Of a stretch of DNA of 32,306 nt, positions 6,694 through 15,987 are shown one piece after another. Each line of letters begins with the position of its first letter. The first letter of the stretch is position 1. Origin of the DNA: Hyphococcus sp. GTDB lineage: Bacteria > Pseudomonadota > Alphaproteobacteria > Caulobacterales > Parvularculaceae. The position numbers and the translations under genes are program-made. Location: the NCBI GenBank assembly GCA_021604585.1, contig BQJG01000041.1, positions 1-32,306 on the forward strand, in the 5' to 3' direction. A model generated the notes under the pieces. The model worked only from the letters and a program-made list of their open reading frames with translations. It had not been told where the DNA came from and ran no database searches.

Positions 6694-9093
6694 TTGACAA
6701 AGCGCGCAAAATCTAAAGGCACATCTCCGGCCAAGGTCAAAAAGTCCGGTTCCAGGAAAACTGGCGCCAAACCGAAGGGAATGCCCAGCAAGGCGGAAGT
6801 TCTCGCCTATCTGAAGGATGCGGATGGCGCCACCGCCCGGCGCGACATTGCTCGCGCTTTTGGAGTCAAGGGCGAAGCGCGCACTGAGTTGCGCGCCATG
6901 CTCAAGGAAATGGACGCAGACGGATCAATCAAGGTGAAACCCGGAAAGCGCATTGAGCGCGCTGGGACTCTTCCGCCCCTAGCTCCAATTGACGTCATGT
7001 CGGTCGATGATGATGGTGATCTTATTTGTATGCCGGCCGAGTGGCGCGGCGAAGGAACCCCGCCAATCATTCGCCTGTCCGCCAAACGCGCGGCGAAGGC
7101 GAAACCTGCGCCCGGCGTCGGCGACCGGTTGCTGGCGCGTTTGTTTCCAGCGGGCGATGACGGCTATGACGCCGACATCATCAAAGCCATTGGCAAGGGC
7201 GCGCACCGTTTCCTCGCGGTTTACAACAAGAAACGCAAAGGCGGCGTCGCCGACCCGGTAGAGCGGCGCGCAAAGGACAGTTTTACGATCGACGATGGCG
7301 ATGAAGGCGGCGCCAAGGACGGCGATCTCGTTTGGGTGGAAACCAAAAACGCACGCGGCTATGGCCCGAAAAAAGCGCGCATTCGCGGCATTGCAGGCCA
7401 CATTGACGATAAGCACGCTTACTCAACGATCGCGTTGGCCAATCATGGCATCCCGACGGTCTTTCCCGCTGCGGTTCTCGCCGAAGCCGACAAGGCGAAA
7501 CTGCCTGGTTTCGACGGGCGAACAGACTTGCGCGACACGCCGCTGATCACCATCGATCCCGCCGACGCCAAAGATCATGACGACGCCGTTTACGCCGAAC
7601 CCGACGAAGATGCGGACAATCAGGGCGGTTTCCGCGTCATCGTCGCCATTGCCGATGTCAGCTGGTTCGTCAAACCGGACTCTGAACTCGACAAGGAGGC
7701 GATCAAACGCGGCAACTCAACCTACTTGCCCGACCGGGTTGTGCCGATGTTGCCCGAACGGCTGTCGAATGATTTGTGTTCGCTGCGCGAAAATGAAGAT
7801 CGCCCCTGCCTTGCGGTCGAAATGATCCTTGACTCCAATGGCGTCAAAAAACGCCAGACCTTTATGCGCGCGATCATGCGGTCGCGGGCGAAGCTTTCTT
7901 ATGAAGAGGCGCAGGCGATCGCCGATGGCGGCAAGGCTGCAGTCGGGCTTAAAGCCATCATCCATCATCTCTACGCCGCCTACGCTGCAAGGATGAAAGA
8001 GCGTGAAAAACGCGCGCCGCTCGATCTCGATTTGCCGGAACGGAAAATCATCCTCAACAAAGATGGCGAGGTGGAAAAAGTCATCAGGCGCGACCGATTT
8101 GATGCGCATAAGGTGATCGAGGAATTCATGATCCTCGCCAATGTCGCCGCCGCCGAAGCTTTGGAGCGCGCGAAAACACCGCTAATCTATCGCGTTCACG
8201 ATACGCCCGATCCGGAAAAACTGGAATCGGTGCGCGAATATCTTGAAACGCTCGATTACTCGCTGGTGAAAGGCGGAAGCGTGCGCCCGGCCAATTTCAA
8301 CCAGCTATTGAAGATTGCCGGCGAGCGCGACCAGAAGGAAATGGTTTCTGAAGTCGTTCTGCGTTCTCAGCGGCAGGCGATCTATGACACGGATAATGTC
8401 GGTCACTTCGGTTTGAATCTCGCACGCTACGCGCACTTCACTTCGCCGATCCGCCGCTATGCGGATCTCACCGTTCACCGCGCGCTGGTGAAAGCGTTCA
8501 AGCTTGGCGAAAACGGCCAGACCGAAAAAGAAGCCAAGGCCCTGTCAAAAATCGCCGAGGATATTTCCGATCTTGAGCGCCGCTCCATCGCAGCGGAACG
8601 CGAATCCAATGATCGCTATCTTGCGGGCTTTCTGGAAGATCGTGTCGGCGCTGAATTCGATGCGCGCATTCGCGGCGTCACCAAATTCGGCCTGTTCGTC
8701 ATGCTCGATGAAACCGGTGCTGACGGCTTTATCCCAATGCGCAGCATCGGCGCAGAGCGCTTTACGTTTTTCGAGCAAGAGCATTCGGTCATCGGCGATT
8801 CCACCGGCGGCGTCTTTCGCCTTGGCCAGCCTGTGCGGGTCAAGCTCGCAGAGGCGGCCCCTCTTACCGGCGGGTTGCGTTTTGAAATGATGTCGGACCC
8901 GTTGCCCGGCGCCACAAGGCGCAAAGGCGGCGGCAAGCCCTCCAAACCCGGCTTCGGCAAGAAATCGAAAGCCGCTGGCGACGCGCGAGCGAAGGCGAAG
9001 AAGAAGCAAGCACGGCGCAGCGCAAGCGCGGCGAAAAACATTCCTAAAAAGCCGAAGCGGCGCAAAGGCAACGCCAAACCGCGCCGCGACTAA
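6694..9093 (+). CDS. rnr: Ribonuclease R
   Basis: Processive 3'-5' exoribonuclease of the RNase II/RNB family, degrading structured RNA. The protein is 799 residues. A basic N-terminal extension (about 1-30) leads into a winged-helix region (GATARRDIARAF) and cold-shock domains. The RNB catalytic centre shows DPADAKDHDDAV starting at Asp288, with Asp288, Asp294, Asp296 and Asp297 as the metal ligands. The S1 domain lies near 645-730 (GVTKFGLFVMLDETGADGF). The last ~65 residues are Lys/Arg/Ala-rich. The start is TTG 6694, since an in-frame TAA at 6670 excludes earlier starts; ATG 6781 is an alternative that would drop 29 basic residues. It ends two bases from the convergent oligopeptidase gene, with no terminator hairpin seen between them. 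Confidence 0.95.
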   Translation: MTKRAKSKGTSPAKVKKSGSRKTGAKPKGMPSKAEVLAYLKDADGATARRDIARAFGVKGEARTELRAMLKEMDADGSIKVKPGKRIERAGTLPPLAPIDVMSVDDDGDLICMPAEWRGEGTPPIIRLSAKRAAKAKPAPGVGDRLLARLFPAGDDGYDADIIKAIGKGAHRFLAVYNKKRKGGVADPVERRAKDSFTIDDGDEGGAKDGDLVWVETKNARGYGPKKARIRGIAGHIDDKHAYSTIALANHGIPTVFPAAVLAEADKAKLPGFDGRTDLRDTPLITIDPADAKDHDDAVYAEPDEDADNQGGFRVIVAIADVSWFVKPDSELDKEAIKRGNSTYLPDRVVPMLPERLSNDLCSLRENEDRPCLAVEMILDSNGVKKRQTFMRAIMRSRAKLSYEEAQAIADGGKAAVGLKAIIHHLYAAYAARMKEREKRAPLDLDLPERKIILNKDGEVEKVIRRDRFDAHKVIEEFMILANVAAAEALERAKTPLIYRVHDTPDPEKLESVREYLETLDYSLVKGGSVRPANFNQLLKIAGERDQKEMVSEVVLRSQRQAIYDTDNVGHFGLNLARYAHFTSPIRRYADLTVHRALVKAFKLGENGQTEKEAKALSKIAEDISDLERRSIAAERESNDRYLAGFLEDRVGAEFDARIRGVTKFGLFVMLDETGADGFIPMRSIGAERFTFFEQEHSVIGDSTGGVFRLGQPVRVKLAEAAPLTGGLRFEMMSDPLPGATRRKGGGKPSKPGFGKKSKAAGDARAKAKKKQARRSASAAKNIPKKPKRRKGNAKPRRD

Positions 9094-9095
9094 TT

Positions 9096-11333
9096 CTATT
9101 TTTTGTGCGTCACCGGCTTGGCGTCCTCGATGCCCCACGCTTTGAGCGCAAACGCATAAAGATGTGCGCGTTCATCGAGCCGCTCAAAGCGCGCCGCTGA
9201 ACCGCCATGGCCGGCGCCCATATTCATGCGCAAAACAAACGGCCCGCCTGTGGCTTCATCGCGCAGCCGCGCGATCCATTTCGCCGGCTCCCAATAGGTG
9301 ACGCGGTAATCCGTCAACCCGCCCGTCGCCATAATCGGCGGATAGTCCGTGTTGCGAATATTTTCATAGGGTGAGTATTCCGCAATCCAGCCATATTCTT
9401 CTGCGCTGGTGATCGGATTGCCCCACTCTTCCCATTCTGGCGGGGTCAATGGCAGTTCCGCGTCAGAGATCGTGTTGATCACATCTATAAAGGGCACCGC
9501 GCCAATCACGCCGCCGAACAGCTCAGGCCGTAAATTAACAGTCGCCGCCACAAGCAACCCTCCAGCGCTGCCGCCATAAAGCACAATCTTTTTCGGCGCT
9601 GTATAGCCGCCGGCGATGAGCGCATCAGCCGCCGCGGCGAAGTCGGTGAAGGTATTCATTTTCTTGTCGAGCTTGCCGTCAAGATACCATTGACGGCCTT
9701 TATCAGAGCCGCCGCGCACATGGGCGATGGCGTAGACCGCGCCCCGATCCACCAATGGCAGAATGTTGGTCGAAAATGACGCTGCTGTCGACGAGCCATA
9801 AGAGCCATAACCGTAAAGCAACGCCGGGGCTGAACCGTCTCTCGGCGTTGTTTTAAGGCGTAGGATCGTCACCGGGATTTTTGCCCCGCCCTCGCCGTCC
9901 GCCTCGATCCGCTCAACAACATACAGCGATGCGTCGTGACCACTCGGCACTTCTAGTGTTTTTCTCAAAATGCGAGCGCGTGTCGCCATATCATAATCGT
10001 AAGTCTGATCCGGCGTTGACGGCGATTCATAGGTGAACCGCAGATTGTTCGTATCATATTCATAGCCGCTCGACATGGAGAGCGAATAAGCCGCCTCGTC
10101 AAACGACACGCTATGCGATGCGCCGGCATAGTCTGACACGATAATCCGCGGCAGCGCGTTTTCGCGTTCTACACGCACAATGAAATCCTTGTATGGGGTG
10201 AAATCGACAATCTGACTTCCTGGCTTGTGCGCCACCCAATCTTTCCAGTTTTCCCGTCCCGGCGCGGCAATGGGCGCCGTCACGATCTTGAAATCCACGG
10301 CGCCGCCGGCATTCGTGCGAATGAAAAACTGATCGCCATGATGGTCCGGATAATATTCGACATTGTTTTCACGCGGCGCAATCAACACTGGTGCTGCATC
10401 AGGCGCATTCGCAGGAATAAAGCGCGCTTCGCTTGAAACGTGATTGCCGGAATAGATAAAGATGTAGTCGCCGCTCTGGCTTTTTGACACGTCGAGGAAG
10501 AATGCGTCGTCCGCCTCTTCATAAATCAGCTTGTCGGACGCCGGGTCCGTCCCGAGCTTGTGCAATTTAACCCGCTTCGGGCGCTGGTTGTCATCGCGCT
10601 CCACATAGAAAAACGAGCCGGAATCCGCCGCCCATGTCGCGCCGCTGCCGTCGGCGCTTTCAATCACATCCGGGTAATCTTCGCCGGTTTCCATATTGCG
10701 GATACGGATCGAATAATATTCCGAGCCTAGCCGGTCGACGGCGATGGCCGCGAGCTCATGATCCGGGCTTTGAGAAACGTCGCCAATGCTGAAAAACTTC
10801 GAGTCGCCACGCTCGGCGTCGCCATCATAAATGACCTGTTCATCACCGCCCGAAACAAGTTGGCGCACAAACACCGGATATTCGCCGCCATCGCGGAACC
10901 TGCTGGAGTAGAGCCAGTCGCCATCTTTCGCCGGGACTGAACTGTCATCTTCCTTGATGCGTCCGCGCATTTCCACAAACAATTTCTTGCGCAGCGGCTC
11001 AAGATCGTCTGTCACCGCCGCGTAATAGGCATTCTCGGCATCAAGAACGGCGCGAATGTCGTCATCAAGTGTTTCAGGATCGCGCAACACATCTTGCCAT
11101 TCCGCATCGCGCAGCCAAGCGTAGTTATCGACGCGCGTGATCCCATGCTGCGTCGTTTCTAATGGACGCTTTTCAACCACAGGCGCGGCCAGGTTTTTCG
11201 CATCGGCAAAGGGATCGCGTTCGGTCATCATTTTCTCTTCATTACCGGAATTCTTCTCACTGGATGGCGATTGGTTACAGGCGCTGAGCACGGCGAGAGA
11301 AACAAGGCCAGCGCAAATCAAAAAGGCTTTCAT
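9096..11333 (-). CDS. ptrB: Oligopeptidase B-type S9 serine peptidase, lipoprotein
   Basis: Prolyl-oligopeptidase-family serine peptidase; oligopeptidase B members cut short peptides after Lys or Arg. Start chosen at 11333 because GGAGAG lies six bases upstream and the protein then begins with MKAFLICAGLVSL and the lipobox LSAC; a longer start at 11351 lacks this support. A seven-bladed propeller region spans about 60-480. The alpha/beta-hydrolase triad is Ser589 (GGSAGG), Asp675 (GLTDYRV) and His709 (GAGHGG). The segment HVRGGSDKGRQWY is typical of the S9A/OpB group. 745 residues is usual apart from the signal. Export is unusual, since the E. coli enzyme is cytosolic; a periplasmic or surface peptide-processing role is inferred. 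Confidence 0.93.
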   Translation of the reverse strand: MKAFLICAGLVSLAVLSACNQSPSSEKNSGNEEKMMTERDPFADAKNLAAPVVEKRPLETTQHGITRVDNYAWLRDAEWQDVLRDPETLDDDIRAVLDAENAYYAAVTDDLEPLRKKLFVEMRGRIKEDDSSVPAKDGDWLYSSRFRDGGEYPVFVRQLVSGGDEQVIYDGDAERGDSKFFSIGDVSQSPDHELAAIAVDRLGSEYYSIRIRNMETGEDYPDVIESADGSGATWAADSGSFFYVERDDNQRPKRVKLHKLGTDPASDKLIYEEADDAFFLDVSKSQSGDYIFIYSGNHVSSEARFIPANAPDAAPVLIAPRENNVEYYPDHHGDQFFIRTNAGGAVDFKIVTAPIAAPGRENWKDWVAHKPGSQIVDFTPYKDFIVRVERENALPRIIVSDYAGASHSVSFDEAAYSLSMSSGYEYDTNNLRFTYESPSTPDQTYDYDMATRARILRKTLEVPSGHDASLYVVERIEADGEGGAKIPVTILRLKTTPRDGSAPALLYGYGSYGSSTAASFSTNILPLVDRGAVYAIAHVRGGSDKGRQWYLDGKLDKKMNTFTDFAAAADALIAGGYTAPKKIVLYGGSAGGLLVAATVNLRPELFGGVIGAVPFIDVINTISDAELPLTPPEWEEWGNPITSAEEYGWIAEYSPYENIRNTDYPPIMATGGLTDYRVTYWEPAKWIARLRDEATGGPFVLRMNMGAGHGGSAARFERLDERAHLYAFALKAWGIEDAKPVTHKK

Positions 11334-11540
11334 AAAGGACTCTCCATCCATGACCTGCTATCCATAATATGCTTGCAGAGGCCGGGCAATCCTATTATTG
11401 CCCTGTTTTTACTATCAAATTTTGACATCTTCGATTTATCTTGGCGACCAATTCGCATAACAATCGGGTGAGACTTCTTTGCGCAGTCTGGCGCATTCTC
11501 GTTCAGGCGCGCATATGACGATGAACAGGAGGCCTCCCGC

Positions 11541-12137
11541 TTGAAAACTTTCTTCGCTCTCATTTCTTCCACCATGATCTTGGTCGCAGGCGCTTGCGCG
11601 AAAGACGCTGCAGAAACCCCGCAAGATAATTTCTCAGCGAGCGCTGTGTTCGCCGGCGGATGCTTCTGGTGCGTTGAATCGGACTTTGAAAAACTCGATG
11701 GCGTCGGCGATGTGATTTCCGGCTATGCGGGCGGGCTCAAACAAAACCCGACCTATACCAATCACGAAGGCCACCTTGAGGTCGCACGCGTGCCTTACGA
11801 TCCAGGCATCATCAGCTATCGCGAACTGGTGGATTATTTCTTCCGCCATATCGACCCGCTTGATGATGGCGGACAATTTTGCGACCGCGGTCACGCCTAT
11901 ACGACAGCGGTGTTTTACGCCAACGCCGATGAATACGCAGCAGCCATGGCGTCTAAAGAGGCCGCGGAAGCCGCGCTTGGCGAGCCAGTTGTCACGCCGC
12001 TTGTCGAATTCACGCAATTCTGGAAGGCGGAAGATTACCACCAGGATTATTACAAGAAAAATCCCGTGCGCTATAAATTTTACCGCACCAGTTGCGGACG
12101 CGACCGACGCGTCAAACAGGTTTGGGATGATCATTAA
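11541..12137 (+). CDS. msrA: Peptide methionine-S-sulfoxide reductase MsrA, lipoprotein form
   Basis: Reduces the S-epimer of methionine sulfoxide in proteins. TTG 11541 is the start: a full AGGAGG lies eight bases upstream, and no better ATG exists. The first ~19 residues form a lipoprotein signal ending in VAGAC, so the enzyme should be exported and membrane-anchored. The catalytic motif GGCFWC carries Cys41; later family features are SGYAGG, YDPGIISYREL, FFRHIDP and GQFCDRGHAY. A C-terminal TSCGRD cysteine could serve as the resolving residue. Length 198 fits a signal plus standard MsrA. It is divergent from the oligopeptidase gene, with about 200 bases of shared upstream DNA, and no msrB is nearby. 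Confidence 0.95.
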   Translation: MKTFFALISSTMILVAGACAKDAAETPQDNFSASAVFAGGCFWCVESDFEKLDGVGDVISGYAGGLKQNPTYTNHEGHLEVARVPYDPGIISYRELVDYFFRHIDPLDDGGQFCDRGHAYTTAVFYANADEYAAAMASKEAAEAALGEPVVTPLVEFTQFWKAEDYHQDYYKKNPVRYKFYRTSCGRDRRVKQVWDDH

Positions 12138-12140
12138 AAT

Positions 12141-12173
12141 AAAAACGCCGCTGCAATTTGCAGCGGCGTTTTT
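12141..12173. terminator. Bidirectional intrinsic terminator between msrA and the M3 peptidase gene
   Basis: A 16-base perfect inverted repeat with arms at 12141-12156 and 12158-12173. The GC-rich core GCCGCTGC/GCAGCGGC is flanked by an A-run on one side and a T-run on the other, so it can end transcription in both directions between these convergent genes. Confidence 0.93.
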
Positions 12174-12204
12174 GCGTTAGTTGTGGCTAAACCTATCCGC
12201 CAAC

Positions 12205-14475
12205 CTACTCGATCGTAGACTTGCCGTCATCGCCGCCTGTGACCGGAAAGCCGCGATCTCGCATTAGCGCTTCGATCTTGGCGTCGCGGCCGCGGAAATT
12301 GCGATAAGCTTCCGCTGGATCGACTGAGTTACGCGGCGCAAAGAGATTATCAACGAGGCGTTTGGCGACTTTTTTGTCGTAAAACCCGCCTGGCGCTTCG
12401 GCAAACGCTTCGGCAGCGTCGGCGGTCAACACATCAGCCCACATGTAGCCATAGTACCCTGCGGAATAGCCTTCGCCGGAGAAGATGTGCCCGAAATGCG
12501 GCGAACGGTGACGCATCGGCAATTCGCTCGGCATGCCGAGTTCGGCCAGCGTTTCACGCTCGAATTTGTCCGGATCAATGCCGGTCGGATCAACCATGTG
12601 ATATTTCATGTCGACCAGCGCAGACGCCAAATATTCGGTCGTATCGAAGCCTTGCTTGAACGTTGACGCTGCTTTGATCTTAGCCACCAGTTCCGGCGGC
12701 ATCGGTTCACCCGTTTCATGGTGGACCAGATATGTGTTGATCACTTTGTCGGTCGACAGCCAGCGTTCCAGCAATTGCGACTGGAACTCTGTGTAGTCAC
12801 GAACGCCGCCATTCAAGGTCGGGTAGTCGACATTTGACGAGAGGCCATGCAGCGCGTGACCAAACTCATGGAAGAAAGTCGTCGCATCATCCCATGAGAC
12901 CAGTACGGGCTGGCCTGGCGCCGCCTTCACAAAGTTTGAGTTGTTTGTCGCGAGCACCGTTTTTTCAACGCCATCGAGCGTTTCATGTCCGCGGAATCCA
13001 GACGCCCAGGCGCCCGAGCGTTTGCCCTGTCGAGAGAACGGATCAAGATACCAAAGGCCGATCAGCTTGCCAGAAGTTTTGTCGGTCACCTCCCATACGT
13101 GAACGTCTTCGTGCCAGACCGGCACCACGCCGTCTTCAATGGGTGTGAATTTGAAATTAAAGAGCTCTCCGGCGACCATGAACATGGCTTCGCGCAGCTT
13201 GTCGAGCTGGAGATATTGCTTCACTTCGTCGGAATTCAGATCGTATTTCGCCTTGCGGACTTTCTCCATATAATAGCGATAATCCCAGGGCTCGATCTTG
13301 AAATCGCCGCCTTCGGCGTCGACAATCTCCTGCATCTCAGCGACCTCTTCATGGACCCGCGCCACGGCCGCCGGCCAGACTGCTTCCATCAGACCAAACG
13401 CGGCCTCCGGCGTTTTCGCCATGCGGTTCTGCAAACGCCACGCGCCATAATTCGGATAGCCAAGGAGTTTCACCCGCTCGTCGCGAAGCTGCAAAATCTC
13501 GGCAATGATGGCGTTGTTGTCGTATTCATCCCCGTGATCGCCGCGGCTGTAATACATCTCCCAAACCTGTTTCCGCAGAGGACGGTTTTGAGAATAAGTC
13601 AGGAATGGATCCATGGATGAGCGCGTATTGGTGATCGCGTAGGCGCCTGAACCAGGCTTTGCATCCGCCGCAGCTTTTGCCGCTGCCAGGAAACTTTCCG
13701 ACAATCCAGCGGCGCCGTCAGCATCAAAGTAGATTGCATATTCTTCTTCGTCGTGAAGCACATTGTCGCCGAATTTGTTGTGCAGTTCGGCAAGGCGTTT
13801 GTTGATTTCGGCATAGCGTTCCTTGGCGGCGCCTTCGAGCGTTGCGCCGTTTGACGCGAAACCATCATAGGTCAGCCAGACAAGGCGCTTTTGGTCGGGC
13901 CGCAGCTTGGCCATCTCATCGCCTTCATAAACCGCCTTTACCCGCGCAAAGAGCTTCTCGTTCTGATTGATCTTGGAATTGAACTCGGAAAGTTTTGGCG
14001 CCATTTCGCTTTGAATTTCGCGAAAGTCCGGCGTCGACATGTTGCTGGACCAAATTCCCCAATAGGAGAAGACGCGACCGATCTCGTCGCCGGTCTTTTC
14101 CAGCGCGATAATCGTGTTGGCGAATGTCGGCGCGTCGGGATTGTTGACGATAGCCTCAACCTCGGCGAGCGATTTCGCCATGCCCGCTTCGAGAGCTGGC
14201 TTCATGCCGTCAATGCTCGCCTTATCGAAATGGGGCACGCCATTGTATGGGCCATCAAACGGCGAGAGCAGAACATTCGCAGCCTCGCTATCGCTTGCCG
14301 CTGGCGCGATCCCGGCGAACAGATCGCCAATATCCTCATTCACAGGCTCAGCCATTTCCACCTTCGTGTTGTCATTGGAAGCTGCGCCTGTTTTGTCGCC
14401 TGAATTCCCATTTTGGCCGCAGCCATAGAGCGCCGTCATAAGCGCCATCGTCGATACAAGAGTTTTCATCCGCAT
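12205..14475 (-). CDS. dcp: M3 family zinc metallopeptidase (dipeptidyl carboxypeptidase type), lipoprotein
   Basis: Thimet-oligopeptidase-family metalloenzyme; Dcp members release C-terminal dipeptides from oligopeptides. Start chosen at ATG 14475, which has AAGGAG seven bases upstream and gives MRMKTLVSTMALM followed by the lipobox LYGC; the frame runs 14 codons further but without that support. The zinc motif HEFGH has His536, Glu537 and His540, preceded by FF and followed by ALHGL, and a downstream Glu in the FQSQLLERW segment fits the third ligand. C-terminal HRSPHFGHIFSGEGYSAGYYGYMW is split here by the well-known M3 C-terminal signature. 756 residues is typical of Dcp plus a signal. 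Paired with exported oligopeptidase B, it suggests extracytoplasmic peptide breakdown. Confidence 0.94.
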   Translation of the reverse strand: MRMKTLVSTMALMTALYGCGQNGNSGDKTGAASNDNTKVEMAEPVNEDIGDLFAGIAPAASDSEAANVLLSPFDGPYNGVPHFDKASIDGMKPALEAGMAKSLAEVEAIVNNPDAPTFANTIIALEKTGDEIGRVFSYWGIWSSNMSTPDFREIQSEMAPKLSEFNSKINQNEKLFARVKAVYEGDEMAKLRPDQKRLVWLTYDGFASNGATLEGAAKERYAEINKRLAELHNKFGDNVLHDEEEYAIYFDADGAAGLSESFLAAAKAAADAKPGSGAYAITNTRSSMDPFLTYSQNRPLRKQVWEMYYSRGDHGDEYDNNAIIAEILQLRDERVKLLGYPNYGAWRLQNRMAKTPEAAFGLMEAVWPAAVARVHEEVAEMQEIVDAEGGDFKIEPWDYRYYMEKVRKAKYDLNSDEVKQYLQLDKLREAMFMVAGELFNFKFTPIEDGVVPVWHEDVHVWEVTDKTSGKLIGLWYLDPFSRQGKRSGAWASGFRGHETLDGVEKTVLATNNSNFVKAAPGQPVLVSWDDATTFFHEFGHALHGLSSNVDYPTLNGGVRDYTEFQSQLLERWLSTDKVINTYLVHHETGEPMPPELVAKIKAASTFKQGFDTTEYLASALVDMKYHMVDPTGIDPDKFERETLAELGMPSELPMRHRSPHFGHIFSGEGYSAGYYGYMWADVLTADAAEAFAEAPGGFYDKKVAKRLVDNLFAPRNSVDPAEAYRNFRGRDAKIEALMRDRGFPVTGGDDGKSTIE

Positions 14476-14652
14476 GGTGCGGCTCCTTTCCTCATTCTGT
14501 CGTCTATCAATGCCCAATCCCGCCGAGATGCCCTCCCGGCAGGCCCCTAAAAAGTTGCAGGCATCCTGATCGGGTGCGGGTCGCCATGCAAGCCCGAAGG
14601 CCCCGGCGCGCCTCGCTTTGCCGCAGAAAGGGCTCGCTTCACCGGCCCAACG

Positions 14653-15723
14653 TCAGCGGGCCGGCTGCTGCTGCGAAATACAGTGAAAGGAACCGCCGCC
14701 AGTCAGAATATGGGACGAATCGATGGCGCAAAAATGCGGCCGGTCGATGAGGCTTTCAAGTGTCTTGAGCGCTTCGAGACCGGGCTCATTGTCGCCCGTC
14801 AGCGCGGTGTAAACCGGCAGGATGACCGACTGATTAGCGATGTAAAAATTCATATGGCTGGCGGCGGCGGGCTCGCCGTCAAACTCTGCGCGGCCCGGCG
14901 ACGGCAGCGTAATCACATCGAGCTTGCGTCCTTGTGCGTCGGTGGCTTCGGCTAATGTGTTTTCAATGTCGGACAAAATTTTCGCATTCGGATCATCATC
15001 GCCAGTGGGGCGCATACACACGACTTTTCCCGGAGCCACAAACCTAGCGAGGTTGTCCACATGACCGTCGGTGTGATCGCCAAGCAAGCCTTCATCGAGC
15101 CAGATCGTCTTTTCTGCGCCGAGTGCGGACTTTAACAGCGCGTCGACATCTTTTTCGCTCATGCCGGGATTGCGGTTCTTGTTAAGAAGACATTGCCGGG
15201 TCGTGATGAAGGTTCCTTCGCCGTCCGTTTCCAGCGCGCCGCCTTCCCCGGTGAACGCATCGAACCGGCGCAGGCGCACATCCGCAAGGCCGGCGATAAT
15301 GTCAGCGATGCGGTCATCCTGCGGCAACAGATATTTGCCGCCCCAGCCATTGAACTCAAACGCACTGGCGACCAGCGCGCCGGCATCGTCCTTGGCGAAG
15401 ACCGGCCCCGTGTCGCGCAGCCAGATGTCGCCAATCGGCGCGTCATGGATCGTCATCAAGTCCGGCTCCGGCAAGCGCGCGCGCATGATCTCGGCAGACG
15501 CCAGTCCGCCCGAACCGTTCGCCAACAAATGCACGTGCTCGCCGCGCAAGGTCGATCCGGCGCCGCCCGGAAACAAAATCGCCCGAATGAAGTCTTCGAC
15601 CTCCGCCCGCGCCGGCCCGAGATCGTCTTCCCATAAGTCAGCGGCGCTCGGCCAGCCGATCCAGACGGCGTCATGGCGGTCCCATTCTGCGGGCTGGCGT
15701 CGAGGCGTCATCATTGGCGGCAT
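14653..15723 (-). CDS. aguA: Agmatine deiminase / peptidylarginine-deiminase family enzyme
   Basis: Hydrolyses agmatine to N-carbamoylputrescine and ammonia, a step to putrescine. Family marks are WPSAADLW near the N-terminus, GDIWLRDTGPVF, FEFNGWGGKY, EGGALETDGEG, GLLGDHTDGHVDNLARF with the catalytic His and Asp, and a terminal GGGSFHCISQQQP containing nucleophile Cys348. Length of 356 is usual. Starts at TTG 15732, ATG 15723, 15714 and 15711 are close together; ATG 15723 is chosen for its upstream GGGAAG, but this is not decisive. No signal peptide is seen. No N-carbamoylputrescine amidase (aguB) is adjacent in the window. A hairpin CCGGCCC/GGGCCGG at 14642-14664 spans the stop codon without a T-tract. 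Confidence 0.92.
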   Translation of the reverse strand: MPPMMTPRRQPAEWDRHDAVWIGWPSAADLWEDDLGPARAEVEDFIRAILFPGGAGSTLRGEHVHLLANGSGGLASAEIMRARLPEPDLMTIHDAPIGDIWLRDTGPVFAKDDAGALVASAFEFNGWGGKYLLPQDDRIADIIAGLADVRLRRFDAFTGEGGALETDGEGTFITTRQCLLNKNRNPGMSEKDVDALLKSALGAEKTIWLDEGLLGDHTDGHVDNLARFVAPGKVVCMRPTGDDDPNAKILSDIENTLAEATDAQGRKLDVITLPSPGRAEFDGEPAAASHMNFYIANQSVILPVYTALTGDNEPGLEALKTLESLIDRPHFCAIDSSHILTGGGSFHCISQQQPAR

Positions 15724-15804
15724 TCTTCCCAAACTGTCTGCGGTCGTTGCCCGGAGCAGGCGCTTTGGTTATATAAGCGCCTGCGGAGCAATCCGCGACA
15801 TAGA

Positions 15805-15979
15805 AATCTTCGGGGCGGGGTGAAAGTCCCCACCGGCGGTAATGCGGATGAGTATCCCCTTTTGGGGCCAGTCCGACGAGCCCGCGAGCCGAGGCGGAAG
15901 GACTTATCAGTCTTTATCGCCAACGCAGATACCGGTGAGAGCCCGGAGCCGACGGTCATAGTCCGGATGAGAGAAGATT
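15805..15979 (+). ncRNA. FMN riboswitch (RFN element)
   Basis: FMN-binding aptamer recognised by its conserved blocks. The closing stem P1 pairs AATCTTC (15805-15811) with GAAGATT (15973-15979). Inside lie GGGGTGAAAGTCCCCACCGG, GGCGGTAATGCGG, AGCCCGCGAGCC, ACCGGTGAGAGCCCGGAGCC and ACGGTCATAGTCCGGATGAG, all in the standard order. On FMN binding, RFN elements lower expression of downstream flavin synthesis or transport genes, by termination or by hiding the ribosome site. The next gene on this strand, 155 bases on, is a TonB-dependent receptor, followed by an MFS transporter. No rib synthesis gene is adjacent, so a transport role is indicated. Confidence 0.97.
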
Positions 15980-15987
15980 GACGCAAG

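Noticed and set aside
12985..13620. 211-residue plus-strand frame
   Set aside because: Antisense to the M3 peptidase catalytic region.
14642..14664. Intrinsic terminator for aguA
   Set aside because: The CCGGCCC/GGGCCGG stem overlaps the stop codon and has no T-run on the transcribed side.
15161..15823. 220-residue plus-strand frame running into the riboswitch
   Set aside because: Antisense to aguA; low-complexity Ser/Pro/Arg composition typical of a high-GC shadow frame.
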